From Burkholderiales bacterium (GTDB lineage: Bacteria; Pseudomonadota; Gammaproteobacteria; Burkholderiales; Thiobacteraceae): a DNA stretch of 64,000 bases. The position numbers and the translations under genes were made by a program. Of the stretch, positions 11,917-19,335 are shown piece by piece. Below the pieces are notes generated by a model. It was not told the DNA's origin. It saw only the letters and a list, made by a program, of their open reading frames with translations, and did no database searches. How positions within the stretch are numbered: the stretch's first letter is position 1; each line of letters begins with the position of its first letter. Where the stretch lies: the NCBI GenBank assembly GCA_023511995.1, contig JAIMAL010000007.1:1-64000 (forward strand), given 5' to 3'.

Positions 11917-13175
11917 TTGGCGGGCTGACTCATGTCGGTGATGACCTGCATGCCCGGTTTCAGCTCCCCTTCCAGGATCTCCGTCACCCGGCCATTGGTA
12001 AGCCCGGTCTTCACCTCCACCGGCGTGGGCACGCCGTCTTTCAGCACATAGACACGGCGGGGGGCGTCCTTGCGTTTGGCCTCCTTGGGCACGCGCCCGC
12101 TTTCGGGACGGGGCGGCTTGGGCAACAGGGCATCGAGGATGCCTTTTTTCCGTTTCGCCTCCCCCGTGCGGGGCACGAAGCGCAGGGCGGCGTTGGGTAC
12201 CAGCAGCACGTCTTCGTGGACGGCGGTGAGGATCTCGGCGGTGGCCGTCATCCCGGGACGCAGACTCAGATCGTCGTTGTTGACGCGCAGGGTGGTGGGG
12301 TAGTAGACGACCCCTTCCGTGACCTGCGAGCCATAGGCCACCCGCTCGATCACTGCCGGGTATTTGCGCCCCGGCCAGGCATCCACGGTGAAGGTGGCTT
12401 TCTGCCCCGGCTTGACCTGGCCCACGTCCGCCTCGTCCACGTTCACCTGCAGTTCCATCCGGGTGAGATCCTCCGCCAGGGTGAAGAGCACCGGCGCCTG
12501 CAGCGAGGCGGCCACGGTCTGGCCCGGTTCCACCTTGCGCGTCAGCACCACGCCATCGATGGGGGAGCGGATGCTGGCCTTGGCCAGGTTGGTTTCATCG
12601 GTGTGCAGCGTGGCGCGCGCCTGTTCCACCGACGCCTCGGCGCTGCGCAGGGCGGCTTCCGCCTTGGCTACGTTGGCGCGGCCGGTTTCCAGTTCCGCCT
12701 GCGAAGGCACCCTGCCACCGGATAGGCGGCTCACCTCCTCCAGCCGCGCCAGATTGGCGCGCGCATCCTGCAGTGTGGCGCGCGCCTGGGCGACCGAGGC
12801 TTCGGCGGCGGCCAGGGCGGCACGGGAGCGGGCTACCTGATCCTCGAGGCGACGGGTGTCGAGGCGGGCAAGCACCTGGCCACGCTTCACCTCATCGTTC
12901 ACATCGACGAACACCTTGTCGATGATGCCTGACAGTTCGCTGCCCACATCCACCTGATTCGTGGGCTGCAGGTTGCCGGTGGCGGAGACGGTCACCTCCA
13001 GCCGCCCGCGTCTCACTTCCTCCACCTCGTAGCGGGGTTTGGCCTCGTTGCGCGCGGCAAGCAGTACGAGGCCCGCGATGGCGAGCAGGACAAGGAGCAC
13101 GACCGGCCAGAACCAGCGCCGGCCGAAGGCCTCGCTGCCCAGCAGGCGTTGCAGCGTGCGTTTTTCTTCGTTCAT
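11913..13175 (-). CDS. MacA-type periplasmic adaptor (HlyD family)
   Basis: Membrane-fusion protein linking the MacB-like pump to an outer-membrane channel. 420 residues. One N-terminal membrane anchor (residues ~20-40), a lipoyl half-motif VTVSATGNLQPTNQV, a coiled-coil hairpin of about 90 residues rich in Ala, Glu and Arg, then the second lipoyl half SPIDGVVLTRKVEPGQTV and beta-barrel domains. Near residues 335-370 there is an unusual Lys/Arg/Pro-rich insertion (RKKGILDALLPKPPRP) before the final domain. It overlaps both neighbours by 4 bp. Confidence 0.91.
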   Translation of the reverse strand: MNEEKRTLQRLLGSEAFGRRWFWPVVLLVLLAIAGLVLLAARNEAKPRYEVEEVRRGRLEVTVSATGNLQPTNQVDVGSELSGIIDKVFVDVNDEVKRGQVLARLDTRRLEDQVARSRAALAAAEASVAQARATLQDARANLARLEEVSRLSGGRVPSQAELETGRANVAKAEAALRSAEASVEQARATLHTDETNLAKASIRSPIDGVVLTRKVEPGQTVAASLQAPVLFTLAEDLTRMELQVNVDEADVGQVKPGQKATFTVDAWPGRKYPAVIERVAYGSQVTEGVVYYPTTLRVNNDDLSLRPGMTATAEILTAVHEDVLLVPNAALRFVPRTGEAKRKKGILDALLPKPPRPESGRVPKEAKRKDAPRRVYVLKDGVPTPVEVKTGLTNGRVTEILEGELKPGMQVITDMSQPAK

Positions 13176-14575
13176 GGCGTTTCCTTTTCTCCTTGCGCCC
13201 AGCCGCCGCCCATGGCCTTGTAGAGGCGGATCATGCTGGTGACCCGGTCGGCGCGGGCGCTGGCGAGCTGATCCTCCACGCTGAGACGGCTTCGTTCCGT
13301 ATCCAGCACCGACTGGAAATCAATGATGCCGGCCTGGTAACGGTGGCGTGCCAGAAGCGCGGCGTTGCGGATGGCCTCGGCGGCCTGAACAAGGCTCGCC
13401 TCCCGCGCCCGGGCGCTGGCGAGCGCGCCGAGGGCATCCTCCACTTCGCTGAGGGCGGTGAGCACGGTCTTGCGGTATTGGGCTTCCGCCTGCTCCCGCA
13501 GGGCATCCTGCACTTCCACCTGGGCGCGGCGTTTGCCGGCATCGAAAAGAGGGGCGAGCATCTGTGCCGCCAGAACGGAAAAACCGCTGCCCGCCTCACC
13601 CAGGGCGGAGGCGGTAAGGGCCTCCACGCCCAGGCTGCCGGAAAGGGTGAGGCGGGGCAGCCTGGCCGCTTCGGCTGCCCCCACCCGCGCCGTGGCGGCG
13701 GCGAGCTGACGCTCCGCCGCAGCCACGTCCGGCCGCTGGCGCAGGGTGTCGGCGGGAATGGCGACCAGCAGGCGTTCTGGCACCGCCGGCAGTCCGCCGG
13801 GGGTGGCGAGCCGCTCCCGCACGGCGGCTACTGGCTGGCCCGTGAGCAGGGCCAGGCGGTCCTCGGCGGCGGCAAGATTCTGGGCAAGGAGCGGCACCTG
13901 GGCGCGGGTCTGCTCCACGTTGGCGCGTGCCTGTTCCACGTCCTGGCTGCTCGCCAGCCCGGCGCGGGCGCGCCATTCGGTGAGCTGCAACGTCTCCATC
14001 TGCCGGGCGAGGTTGTCGCGGGCGATGGCCAGCCGGTTCTGGAGACTGCGTGCCTCCACGTAAGCGAGCGCCGTCTCCGCAGCGAGACTCACCCGGGTTG
14101 CGGCGAGGTTGGCCTGCGCCGCTTCCACTTCAGCCTCCGCCGCCTCCACGTTGCGGCGCACGCCACCGAAGAGGTCGAGCTCCCAACTGGCATCGAATTG
14201 CGCGCGGTAGAGTCTGCGCACGGCGCCGCTGCCCGTCTGGCTGCTGCCATCGGTGCGATTCATTGAGGCCGCCGCGGAGAGTTCCGGCGAGTGGCTTGCC
14301 GCCGTGATGATGCGCTGTGCCCGCGCCTGGCGCAGCTTCGCCACAGCCGCGGCAATGTCGGGGTGGGCGCGCAGGGCCTCCTCGACCAGGGCGGCAAGCA
14401 GGGGATCATCGAATTTGCGCCACCAGCCGGCGGGGTCTTCCTGCCGGCTTTCCACCTGCTGCGGATCGAGACGGGACCAGGCGGAAGGCAGCGGGAGGGT
14501 GGGGGGCACGTAGTCCGGACCCACGGCGCAGCCGGCAAGAAAAAACACAAGGAGGACGGCGTTCTTTTTCTGCAT
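13172..14575 (-). CDS. Outer-membrane efflux lipoprotein (NodT/OprM type)
   Basis: TolC-like outer-membrane factor serving the MacAB-type exporter encoded directly downstream. 467 residues. A lipoprotein signal ends in the lipobox FLAGC, followed by AVGPDYVPPTLPLP, the classic NodT/RND OMF N-terminus. Two long coiled-coil repeats follow, with the pairs ALAYVEARSLQNRLAIARDN and RHRYQAGIIDFQSVLDTERS marking the repeated helices. ATG 14575 is chosen because it begins the signal peptide. It is the first gene of the four-gene exporter operon. Confidence 0.93.
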   Translation of the reverse strand: MQKKNAVLLVFFLAGCAVGPDYVPPTLPLPSAWSRLDPQQVESRQEDPAGWWRKFDDPLLAALVEEALRAHPDIAAAVAKLRQARAQRIITAASHSPELSAAASMNRTDGSSQTGSGAVRRLYRAQFDASWELDLFGGVRRNVEAAEAEVEAAQANLAATRVSLAAETALAYVEARSLQNRLAIARDNLARQMETLQLTEWRARAGLASSQDVEQARANVEQTRAQVPLLAQNLAAAEDRLALLTGQPVAAVRERLATPGGLPAVPERLLVAIPADTLRQRPDVAAAERQLAAATARVGAAEAARLPRLTLSGSLGVEALTASALGEAGSGFSVLAAQMLAPLFDAGKRRAQVEVQDALREQAEAQYRKTVLTALSEVEDALGALASARAREASLVQAAEAIRNAALLARHRYQAGIIDFQSVLDTERSRLSVEDQLASARADRVTSMIRLYKAMGGGWAQGEKETP

Positions 14576-14587
14576 GGTTAAGTGAAA

Positions 14588-14610
14588 GACCGCGAAGCGT
14601 TTCGCTGGTC
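14588..14610 (-). terminator. Imperfect hairpin between the aldolase gene and the exporter operon
   Basis: On the minus strand GACC-GCGAA pairs with TTCGC-GGTC across a short loop, followed by a weak pyrimidine run (TTTCACTT). It lies after the aldolase stop and before the OMF start. It could be a weak terminator of the mtnA-aldolase transcript; the bulges and short T-run keep confidence low. Confidence 0.35.
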
Positions 14611-14683
14611 GCCCCTGCGAAGGCCGTTTCACGATTCGGGGCGCCAAGGCTCCCGGTGGTTAGACAGGAAACCCCGCCGAGGT

Positions 14684-15328
14684 TCAGCGGTCGCGCTGGC
14701 CGTAGTCCTTGAAGCGTTCCAGCACCTCGTCCATTTCCGCATCGCTCAGCAACACGGGCTCCCCCAAAAGGCGCGCGCGCCAGTACTGCCCGCACAGTTC
14801 CTCCACCTCCTCGGCAAGCGCCAGCGCAGCGGAGAGGGTAGCCCCCACCGCGATCAGGCCGTGATTGGCCATGAGACAGGCGCGCCGCCCCGCCAGTGCC
14901 TCCAGCACCGCCTCGGACAGGGCGGCGGTGCCGAAGGTGGCATAACGGGCGCAGCGGATGTCCTTACCCCCAGCGGCCGCCACCATGTAGTGGAAGGGCG
15001 GGATGCTCAGGCGCAAACAGGCCAGACTCACGGCGTGGGGGGGATGGGCATGGACGATGGCATTCACCTCCGGCCGGGCAGCGTAGAGGTCCCGGTGGAT
15101 GCGCCATTCGCTCGACGGCTTGAGCCCGCCGCGCCAGTTGCCCGCCATGTCGAGATACACCATCTGCTCCGGGTTCAAGCCATCGGCGGGCAGGCCGCTG
15201 GGGGTGATGAGGAAGCCCGGGCCACAGCGCACGCTGAGATTGCCGGCGGTGCCGCGATTGAGGCCCACGCGCACCGTCTGCCGGCTCGCCTCAACCAGTT
15301 GAATACGCAGGCTCGCCTCGTCAGTCAT
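14684..15328 (-). CDS. Class II aldolase, FucA-like (candidate 5-methylthioribulose-1-phosphate aldolase)
   Basis: Zinc-dependent class II aldolase/adducin family, 214 residues. It keeps the fuculose-phosphate aldolase pattern throughout: GTAGNLSVR, ITPSGLPAD, PSSEWRIH with Glu74, metal ligands His93, His95 and His156, and FHYMVAAAGG with Tyr114. This resembles FucA and the Ald2 aldolases more than the MtnB dehydratase. The start overlaps the end of mtnA by 8 bp, which suggests the substrate is 5-methylthioribulose-1-phosphate (or the 5-deoxy analogue), split to DHAP and an aldehyde. The family is certain; the substrate is inferred from context. MtnB remains an alternative. Confidence 0.8.
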   Translation of the reverse strand: MTDEASLRIQLVEASRQTVRVGLNRGTAGNLSVRCGPGFLITPSGLPADGLNPEQMVYLDMAGNWRGGLKPSSEWRIHRDLYAARPEVNAIVHAHPPHAVSLACLRLSIPPFHYMVAAAGGKDIRCARYATFGTAALSEAVLEALAGRRACLMANHGLIAVGATLSAALALAEEVEELCGQYWRARLLGEPVLLSDAEMDEVLERFKDYGQRDR

Positions 15329-16409
15329 GGTGTTCCGGATAGGCCTGGCGCAGGGCAGCGGCCTGGGGAGCCAGCACGCCGCGCTCCGTGATGAGTCCGC
15401 TAACGAGGTGCGCCGGCGTCACATCGAAGGCGGGATTGGCGGCGGGGCTTGCCGCGGGGGTGATGCGCACTTCGCGTACCATTGCCGTTTCATCGAGCCC
15501 CGCCACATGGGTCACCTCCCGCGCGGCGCGCGCCTCGATGGGAATGGCCCGTCCCTCGGCGCAGCGCCAGTCGATGGTGGGACCGGGTACTGCCACATAG
15601 AAGGGCACACCGTTGTCCCGGGCGGCGAGGGCCTTGAGATAGGTGCCGATCTTGTTGGCCACATCGCCATTGCGGCTCACCCGGTCGGCACCGACGATGA
15701 CCACATCCACCTCACCCCGCTGCATCAGATGGCCGGCCGCATTGTCGGCGATGACGGTGTGGGGCACGCCATGGGCGCCGAGCTCCCAGGCGGTGAGGGC
15801 GGCGCCCTGGTTGCGGGGGCGGGTCTCACTCACCCAGACGTGGACAGGGATGCCCGCATCGAAGGCCATATACACGGGCGCAAGCGCCGTGCCCCAGTCC
15901 ACTGTTGCCAGCCAGCCCGCATTGCAATGGGTCATGATGTTGAGTCTGCGCCCCAGCCGGCCGTAGAGAGCTGCTAAGAGCGGCAGGCCGTGGCGGCCGA
16001 TGGCTTCATTGATGGTGACGTCCTCCTCGCAGATGGCGGCGGCTTCGCCCCACGCGGCCTCGCGGCGCTCGCGGGCAGCTAGGGGCCGCAGGCGTTCCTG
16101 CATGCGCTCCACCGCCCAGCGCAGATTCACCGCCGTGGGACGGGTGGCCAGCAGGCGCGCGCAGGCGGTATCCAGACCGGTTTCTGAGGCATCTTCGGCA
16201 AGGGCCAGGGCCACCCCATAGGCGGCGGTGGCACCGATCAGGGGCGCGCCACGCACCTGCATGGTGGCGATCGCCTGCGCCGCCTCCTCGAGGGTGGTGA
16301 GCACGCGGAATTCCAGGCGATGGGGCAGTTTCGTCTGATCGATGATCACCACCCCGCTCTGATCGGCAAGGGCGCGGATGCTGCGGGTGGGTTCGCCGTT
16401 GATTCTCAT
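15321..16409 (-). CDS. mtnA: S-methyl-5-thioribose-1-phosphate isomerase
   Basis: Converts 5-methylthioribose-1-phosphate to 5-methylthioribulose-1-phosphate in the recycling of methylthioadenosine. 362 residues. The eIF2B-like fold shows VRGAPLIGATAAYG, catalytic Cys162 in THCNAGWLAT, and Asp242 in GADRVSRNGDVANKIGTY. ATG 16409 is chosen because the preceding codons are Pro/Arg-rich and not conserved in appearance. No mtnB, mtnC, mtnD or mtnK is in the window; the only partner is the coupled aldolase downstream. Confidence 0.95.
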   Translation of the reverse strand: MRINGEPTRSIRALADQSGVVIIDQTKLPHRLEFRVLTTLEEAAQAIATMQVRGAPLIGATAAYGVALALAEDASETGLDTACARLLATRPTAVNLRWAVERMQERLRPLAARERREAAWGEAAAICEEDVTINEAIGRHGLPLLAALYGRLGRRLNIMTHCNAGWLATVDWGTALAPVYMAFDAGIPVHVWVSETRPRNQGAALTAWELGAHGVPHTVIADNAAGHLMQRGEVDVVIVGADRVSRNGDVANKIGTYLKALAARDNGVPFYVAVPGPTIDWRCAEGRAIPIEARAAREVTHVAGLDETAMVREVRITPAASPAANPAFDVTPAHLVSGLITERGVLAPQAAALRQAYPEHHD

Positions 16410-16436
16410 GGGCGGTGGGCGTGAAAAAGACGGCAC

Positions 16437-16442
16437 ATTATC
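16437..16442 (-). promoter_or_regulatory. Candidate -10 element for mtnA
   Basis: On the minus strand GATAAT (5 of 6 matches to TATAAT) lies 28 nt upstream of the mtnA ATG. No good -35 hexamer is seen 16-18 nt further up, so this is tentative. Confidence 0.3.
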
Positions 16443-16487
16443 CCATGGCCTCTGCACCCCCACGAGGGTGCGGGTAAAGCCGCGTTC

Positions 16488-16496
16488 TGCTAGAAT
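16488..16496 (+). promoter_or_regulatory. Extended -10 promoter for tRNA-Ser(CGA)
   Basis: TGCTAGAAT is an extended -10 (TG-N-TAGAAT, 5 of 6 in the hexamer) about 60 nt upstream of the tRNA. It is followed by a GC-rich stretch like the discriminators of stable-RNA promoters. The -35 region is weak, as expected for an extended -10 promoter. Confidence 0.4.
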
Positions 16497-16555
16497 CCTG
16501 CCCTTTCGCGGCGGGTGGCAGAAAGGCAGCGCCTACCCCTGCCGCGCCCCGCCAC

Positions 16556-16645
16556 GGAGAGATGGCTGAGTGGTCGAAAGCGCCGGACTCGAAATCCGGT
16601 ATAGGGTTCTCCCTATCGTGGGTTCGAATCCCACTCTCTCCGCCA
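16556..16645 (+). tRNA. tRNA-Ser (anticodon CGA)
   Basis: A 90-nt cloverleaf with the 7-bp acceptor GGAGAGA / TCTCTCC, D-arm, a 5-bp anticodon stem closing a loop with CGA at 16590-16592, a long class II variable arm typical of tRNA-Ser, a TTCGAATC T-loop, discriminator G and an encoded CCA end. It reads UCG codons. Confidence 0.97.
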
Positions 16646-16654
16646 GTCTTTCCC

Positions 16655-16672
16655 GGGACCGTTGGTGGTCCC
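16655..16672. terminator. Hairpin between tRNA-Ser(CGA) and glutathione peroxidase
   Basis: Perfect 6-bp inverted repeat GGGACC / GGTCCC with a 6-nt loop, placed exactly between the tRNA 3' end and the convergent gene's stop. It could end transcription from either side. No T-run follows on either strand, so an intrinsic terminator is only tentative. Confidence 0.35.
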
Positions 16673-17236
16673 TCAACGCACTTCCGAAAGCAGCGCTTCG
16701 ATCGCTTTGATGAGGCGCGGGGAGTCCGGCGCCACGTGGGAATGGAAATAGTCCACCAGCCGCCCGTCCGGCGCGATCAGGTATTTGTGGAAATTCCATT
16801 TGGGGGCACCGGGAAGCCCGAACCGTTCCCTCGCGAAGCGGTAGAAGGGGTGGGCGTTCTCACCCGTCACGTGCACCTTCGCCGCCATGGGGAAGGTGAC
16901 GCCGTAGTTGACGCGGCAGAAACTGGCGATCTCATCGCTGCTGCCGGGTTCCTGGCCGCCGAAGTCATTGCTGGGTACACCCAGGACCACCAGTCCCCGG
17001 TCGCGGTATTTGCGGTAAAGGGCTTCCAGGCCTTCGTACTGGGGCGTGAAGCCACAGTTGGAGGCGGTGTTGACCACCAAAATGACCTTGCCTTTGAACT
17101 GGGAGACGGGCAGCGGTGCGTTGCCGATCAGGGTGGTGAAGGTGAAATCGTGAGCACTGCCAGTGTCGGCTTTGGTGGTGAAGGGCCACATCACGTGCAT
17201 TCCCGCCAAGAGGACAAAAAAAAGACTGTACCGCAT
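16673..17236 (-). CDS. Glutathione peroxidase family protein, exported
   Basis: Thiol peroxidase that reduces hydroperoxides. 187 residues including an N-terminal hydrophobic signal segment (residues 1-23), so it is probably periplasmic. The Gpx tetrad is visible: Cys61 in NTASNCGFT, Gln95 in SNDFGGQEPG, and Trp147/Asn148 in PKWNFHKYL. The active site uses cysteine, not selenocysteine. A GAAGGAGA ribosome site precedes ATG 17236. It lies downstream of the sulfur-trafficking operon, separated by a strong hairpin. Periplasmic placement would fit a role against peroxide or persulfide stress there, which is inference. Confidence 0.92.
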   Translation of the reverse strand: MRYSLFFVLLAGMHVMWPFTTKADTGSAHDFTFTTLIGNAPLPVSQFKGKVILVVNTASNCGFTPQYEGLEALYRKYRDRGLVVLGVPSNDFGGQEPGSSDEIASFCRVNYGVTFPMAAKVHVTGENAHPFYRFARERFGLPGAPKWNFHKYLIAPDGRLVDYFHSHVAPDSPRLIKAIEALLSEVR

Positions 17237-17275
17237 TCGGTCTCCTTCAGTGTGCCACAGACGCGCAGCCGCGGC

Positions 17276-17302
17276 TGCCGGGGAAGGGTCTTTCCCCCGG
17301 CA
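17276..17302 (-). terminator. Strong hairpin after the cytochrome c gene
   Basis: A stem of about 10 bp with one bulge (TGCCGGGGAA against TTCCCCCGGCA) lies in the 73-bp gap between the cytochrome c stop and the glutathione peroxidase start. It lacks a T-run, so it may attenuate or protect the mRNA and not fully terminate it. It marks the likely end of the sulfur operon. Confidence 0.4.
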
Positions 17303-17309
17303 ACCGGTT

Positions 17310-17975
17310 TCAGCGGCCTTGGCTCGCGGGGCGGTTGCCCTTGGCGCAGCCCCCTTGCAGCCGGTACCAGCCATGGAGGGCCGCGCGTTCCTCCACGCTG
17401 AAGGGATTGCGGTGGCCTTGATCGGCCATGCCCTTGACGCCCAGGAAAAGACGGGCGGCGAAGGCTTGCGGCGGTTCGCTGCAGGCGAGCCGGAAGAGGT
17501 TTTCCGCCGGCAGCAGGGTGTCGGTGTCGGGCTGGTCGTGGCAGCCGGCACAGGCCTCGCGATGAATGGCCGCGCCCACGGCGAGGGCCTGCGGGGCATC
17601 GGCGGGGGCGGGGGCGGCGAAGGGGTGCCGGGCCGCCAGCATTGCGACGATCTCCCGAGCCGGCGCGAGGCGGTTGTTGCGGATCAGGGCATGCAGCCGG
17701 CGCGCCGATTCCACCTCTCCCGCCGGCGCTTTGGCGGCACGCAGCATGAGGGGCAAAAGCGAGGCGGCCTCCAGGAGGCGGGCGCGCGTGCCCGGCCCCG
17801 GGGGCCGGGCGAAATCGGCCTGCATGATGGCAAGCAGTGCGGAAAGCCGCACTGCGGTTTCATTGGCGCACGCCGTGTTTGCCGCCAGGAGGCAAACGGC
17901 GGCGACCAGCAAGAGGGCGCTTCTCAGGGCAGTTTCACCTTCTGTTCCACCGGGCCGGCCTTGGTCAGGGTCCAC
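17310..17975 (-). CDS. c-type cytochrome, exported (sulfur operon)
   Basis: Periplasmic electron carrier with one haem-binding site, CAGCH, about two thirds along. A methionine in VKGMADQGHRN is a plausible sixth haem ligand. As drawn from GTG 17975 it has 221 residues, but its first 16 are Pro/Gly/Glu-rich and unlike a signal n-region. A CTG codon at 17927 overlaps the upstream rhodanese stop (CTGA) and would give an ideal signal peptide starting M-RSALLLVAAV, with an AAGGTG ribosome site just upstream. It is the last gene of the operon, so it could accept electrons from sulfur chemistry done by its neighbours. I do not recognise the subfamily. Confidence 0.82.
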   Translation of the reverse strand: MDPDQGRPGGTEGETALRSALLLVAAVCLLAANTACANETAVRLSALLAIMQADFARPPGPGTRARLLEAASLLPLMLRAAKAPAGEVESARRLHALIRNNRLAPAREIVAMLAARHPFAAPAPADAPQALAVGAAIHREACAGCHDQPDTDTLLPAENLFRLACSEPPQAFAARLFLGVKGMADQGHRNPFSVEERAALHGWYRLQGGCAKGNRPASQGR

Positions 17976-18859
17976 TCCACCATGGAGCCGTCGTAGAGCT
18001 TGACGTCTTTGTTGCCCAGCAGTTCATGGAGCACGAACCAGCCATTGGCGGCGAAATGTCCGGTGTTGCAGAAGGCGATTTCCGGGCCGCTGGTGGGGAT
18101 ACCTGCGATTTTCGCCAGCTCGCGCAACTGCTGCAGATTGCGGAAGGTGCCGCCGGCGTTTTCGGTCAGCCACGGCGAGGGCAGGTTTTTGGCGCCGGGC
18201 AGCGTGCCGTTCATGCTGGCCTTGGGATTGCGGTTAATGCCCACGTACTGGTCTTCCGGCCGCAGATCGACGAGAACGACTTTCTTGTTCGCCAGGGCTT
18301 CCTTGACGTCATCCACGGTGGCCAGATATTCGCGGCGGAAGTGGACAGTGAAGGTTTTGGGCTGCGGCGTGACCGGGCCGGTCTCCAGCGGGTTTTTCTT
18401 GTCCGCGGTGTAGGCCTTCATGCCGCCGTTGAGGATGGAGACCTCATCGTGGCCCAGCACCTTGAACGTCCAGTAGATGCGTGTGGCCCATCCCATGTCG
18501 ATGTTGGATTGGCCGGGGGGCACGATTACCACGTGGGTGTTGTTGTCGATGCCCAGTTTGCCGATCATCGCCGCCAGTTTGTTGAGGTCTTCCGGCAGCA
18601 TGTCCGGCACCTTGTCCCGGGCGCGTTCCTCACGCCAGCCGCCCTTCTCGAAATCGGTATTGACGGCGCCGGGGATGTGGCCGCGCAGATGGTCGGCCAT
18701 TGGCTGCAGGTCGAGGAAGACGATGCCGGGTTTGTGCAGGTTGGCCTTGACCCACTCCACATCCACCAGCGGCGTGGCGGCAAGTGCACTCATGGACCAG
18801 AAGAAAAGAAGCGCGCAGGCCCCGAGGAGGGTGGCGCGCAGGGAGGCGAGGGTTTTCAT
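17924..18859 (-). CDS. Exported two-domain rhodanese-like sulfurtransferase
   Basis: Transfers sulfane sulfur (thiosulfate or 3-mercaptopyruvate type). 311 residues with a signal peptide (residues ~1-27, cleavage near ALA-A), so it is periplasmic. The N-terminal rhodanese domain begins LVDVEWVKANL and lacks a clear active Cys. The C-terminal domain has Cys264 in the loop CNTGHFAANGW, which should carry the persulfide. An AAAGGAG site precedes ATG 18859. Neighbours are DsrE-like proteins upstream and cytochrome c downstream, so it probably handles sulfur brought in or released by the same operon. Confidence 0.9.
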   Translation of the reverse strand: MKTLASLRATLLGACALLFFWSMSALAATPLVDVEWVKANLHKPGIVFLDLQPMADHLRGHIPGAVNTDFEKGGWREERARDKVPDMLPEDLNKLAAMIGKLGIDNNTHVVIVPPGQSNIDMGWATRIYWTFKVLGHDEVSILNGGMKAYTADKKNPLETGPVTPQPKTFTVHFRREYLATVDDVKEALANKKVVLVDLRPEDQYVGINRNPKASMNGTLPGAKNLPSPWLTENAGGTFRNLQQLRELAKIAGIPTSGPEIAFCNTGHFAANGWFVLHELLGNKDVKLYDGSMVEWTLTKAGPVEQKVKLP

Positions 18860-18877
18860 GGTCTGCTCCTTTGGTTG

Positions 18878-19060
18878 TCAGAGGGTGATGATGCGTTCGG
18901 CGGCAAGCAGGGCATCGAGGATGCGATCCCAGTCCGCCTCTTTCAGTCCCGGCCGCGTGAGATCGAGGAGATGCACCCCGGCGCCGAAAGCGGCGGCAAG
19001 AGCGGTCTCCAGGAACCCGGCGTCCGGGAACAGATCCGTTTTCAGGGCCAAAACAGTCAT
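18878..19060 (-). CDS. Small DsrH-like protein (sulfur operon)
   Basis: A 60-residue cytoplasmic protein with no cysteine. It opens MTVLALKTDLF and ends ADWDRILDALLAAERIITL. The last strand resembles the C-terminal ends of its two upstream neighbours (RVVSL and AVINL), and the position as third in a row of small proteins matches the DsrE-DsrF-DsrH (TusD-C-B) layout. Sequence similarity to TusB/DsrH is only suggestive. ATG overlaps the previous stop by 4 bp. Confidence 0.6.
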   Translation of the reverse strand: MTVLALKTDLFPDAGFLETALAAAFGAGVHLLDLTRPGLKEADWDRILDALLAAERIITL

Positions 19061-19335
19061 AGGTTGATCACCGCATCGGCGGCGGCGACCGCCTCACCCA
19101 GGGCCGCCGCATCCAGAAAAGGCAGATCGGCTTGTTCCGGCACCGTGGTCTCTGGGGTGATGTCGGACAGGGCCAACAGTTCCGCCATGGCTGCATTCTC
19201 CGCGGTTTCCGCCACGGGCCGGTGCATGAAGACCAGGCGGACCCGATGGCCGAAGATGGTGAGGCCCGCGGCCACCCGCATGGCTTCCGTGTGGTCGCGC
19301 CGGGCAAGCACGAGCAGGGAACGCTTGCTGCTCAC
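19057..19335 (-). CDS. Small DsrF/DsrE-like protein (sulfur operon)
   Basis: 92 residues, predicted cytoplasmic, no cysteine. A beta-alpha-beta opening (SLLVLARRDHTEAMRVAAGL then HRVRLVFMHRPV) is like the DsrE/DsrF fold. The C-terminus ends AADAVINL, matching the ends of its two neighbours. The lack of Cys suggests a structural subunit, not the sulfur-bearing one. It is coupled to both neighbours by 4-bp overlaps. Family assignment is by fold pattern and context. Confidence 0.62.
   Translation of the reverse strand: MSSKRSLLVLARRDHTEAMRVAAGLTIFGHRVRLVFMHRPVAETAENAAMAELLALSDITPETTVPEQADLPFLDAAALGEAVAAADAVINL

Noticed and set aside
14684-15328. MtnB dehydratase as the name for the aldolase
   Set aside because: The sequence follows FucA/Ald2 at each motif (ITPSGLP, SSEWRIH, HYMVAAAGG), and no mtnC or mtnD is nearby. 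Kept as an alternative only.
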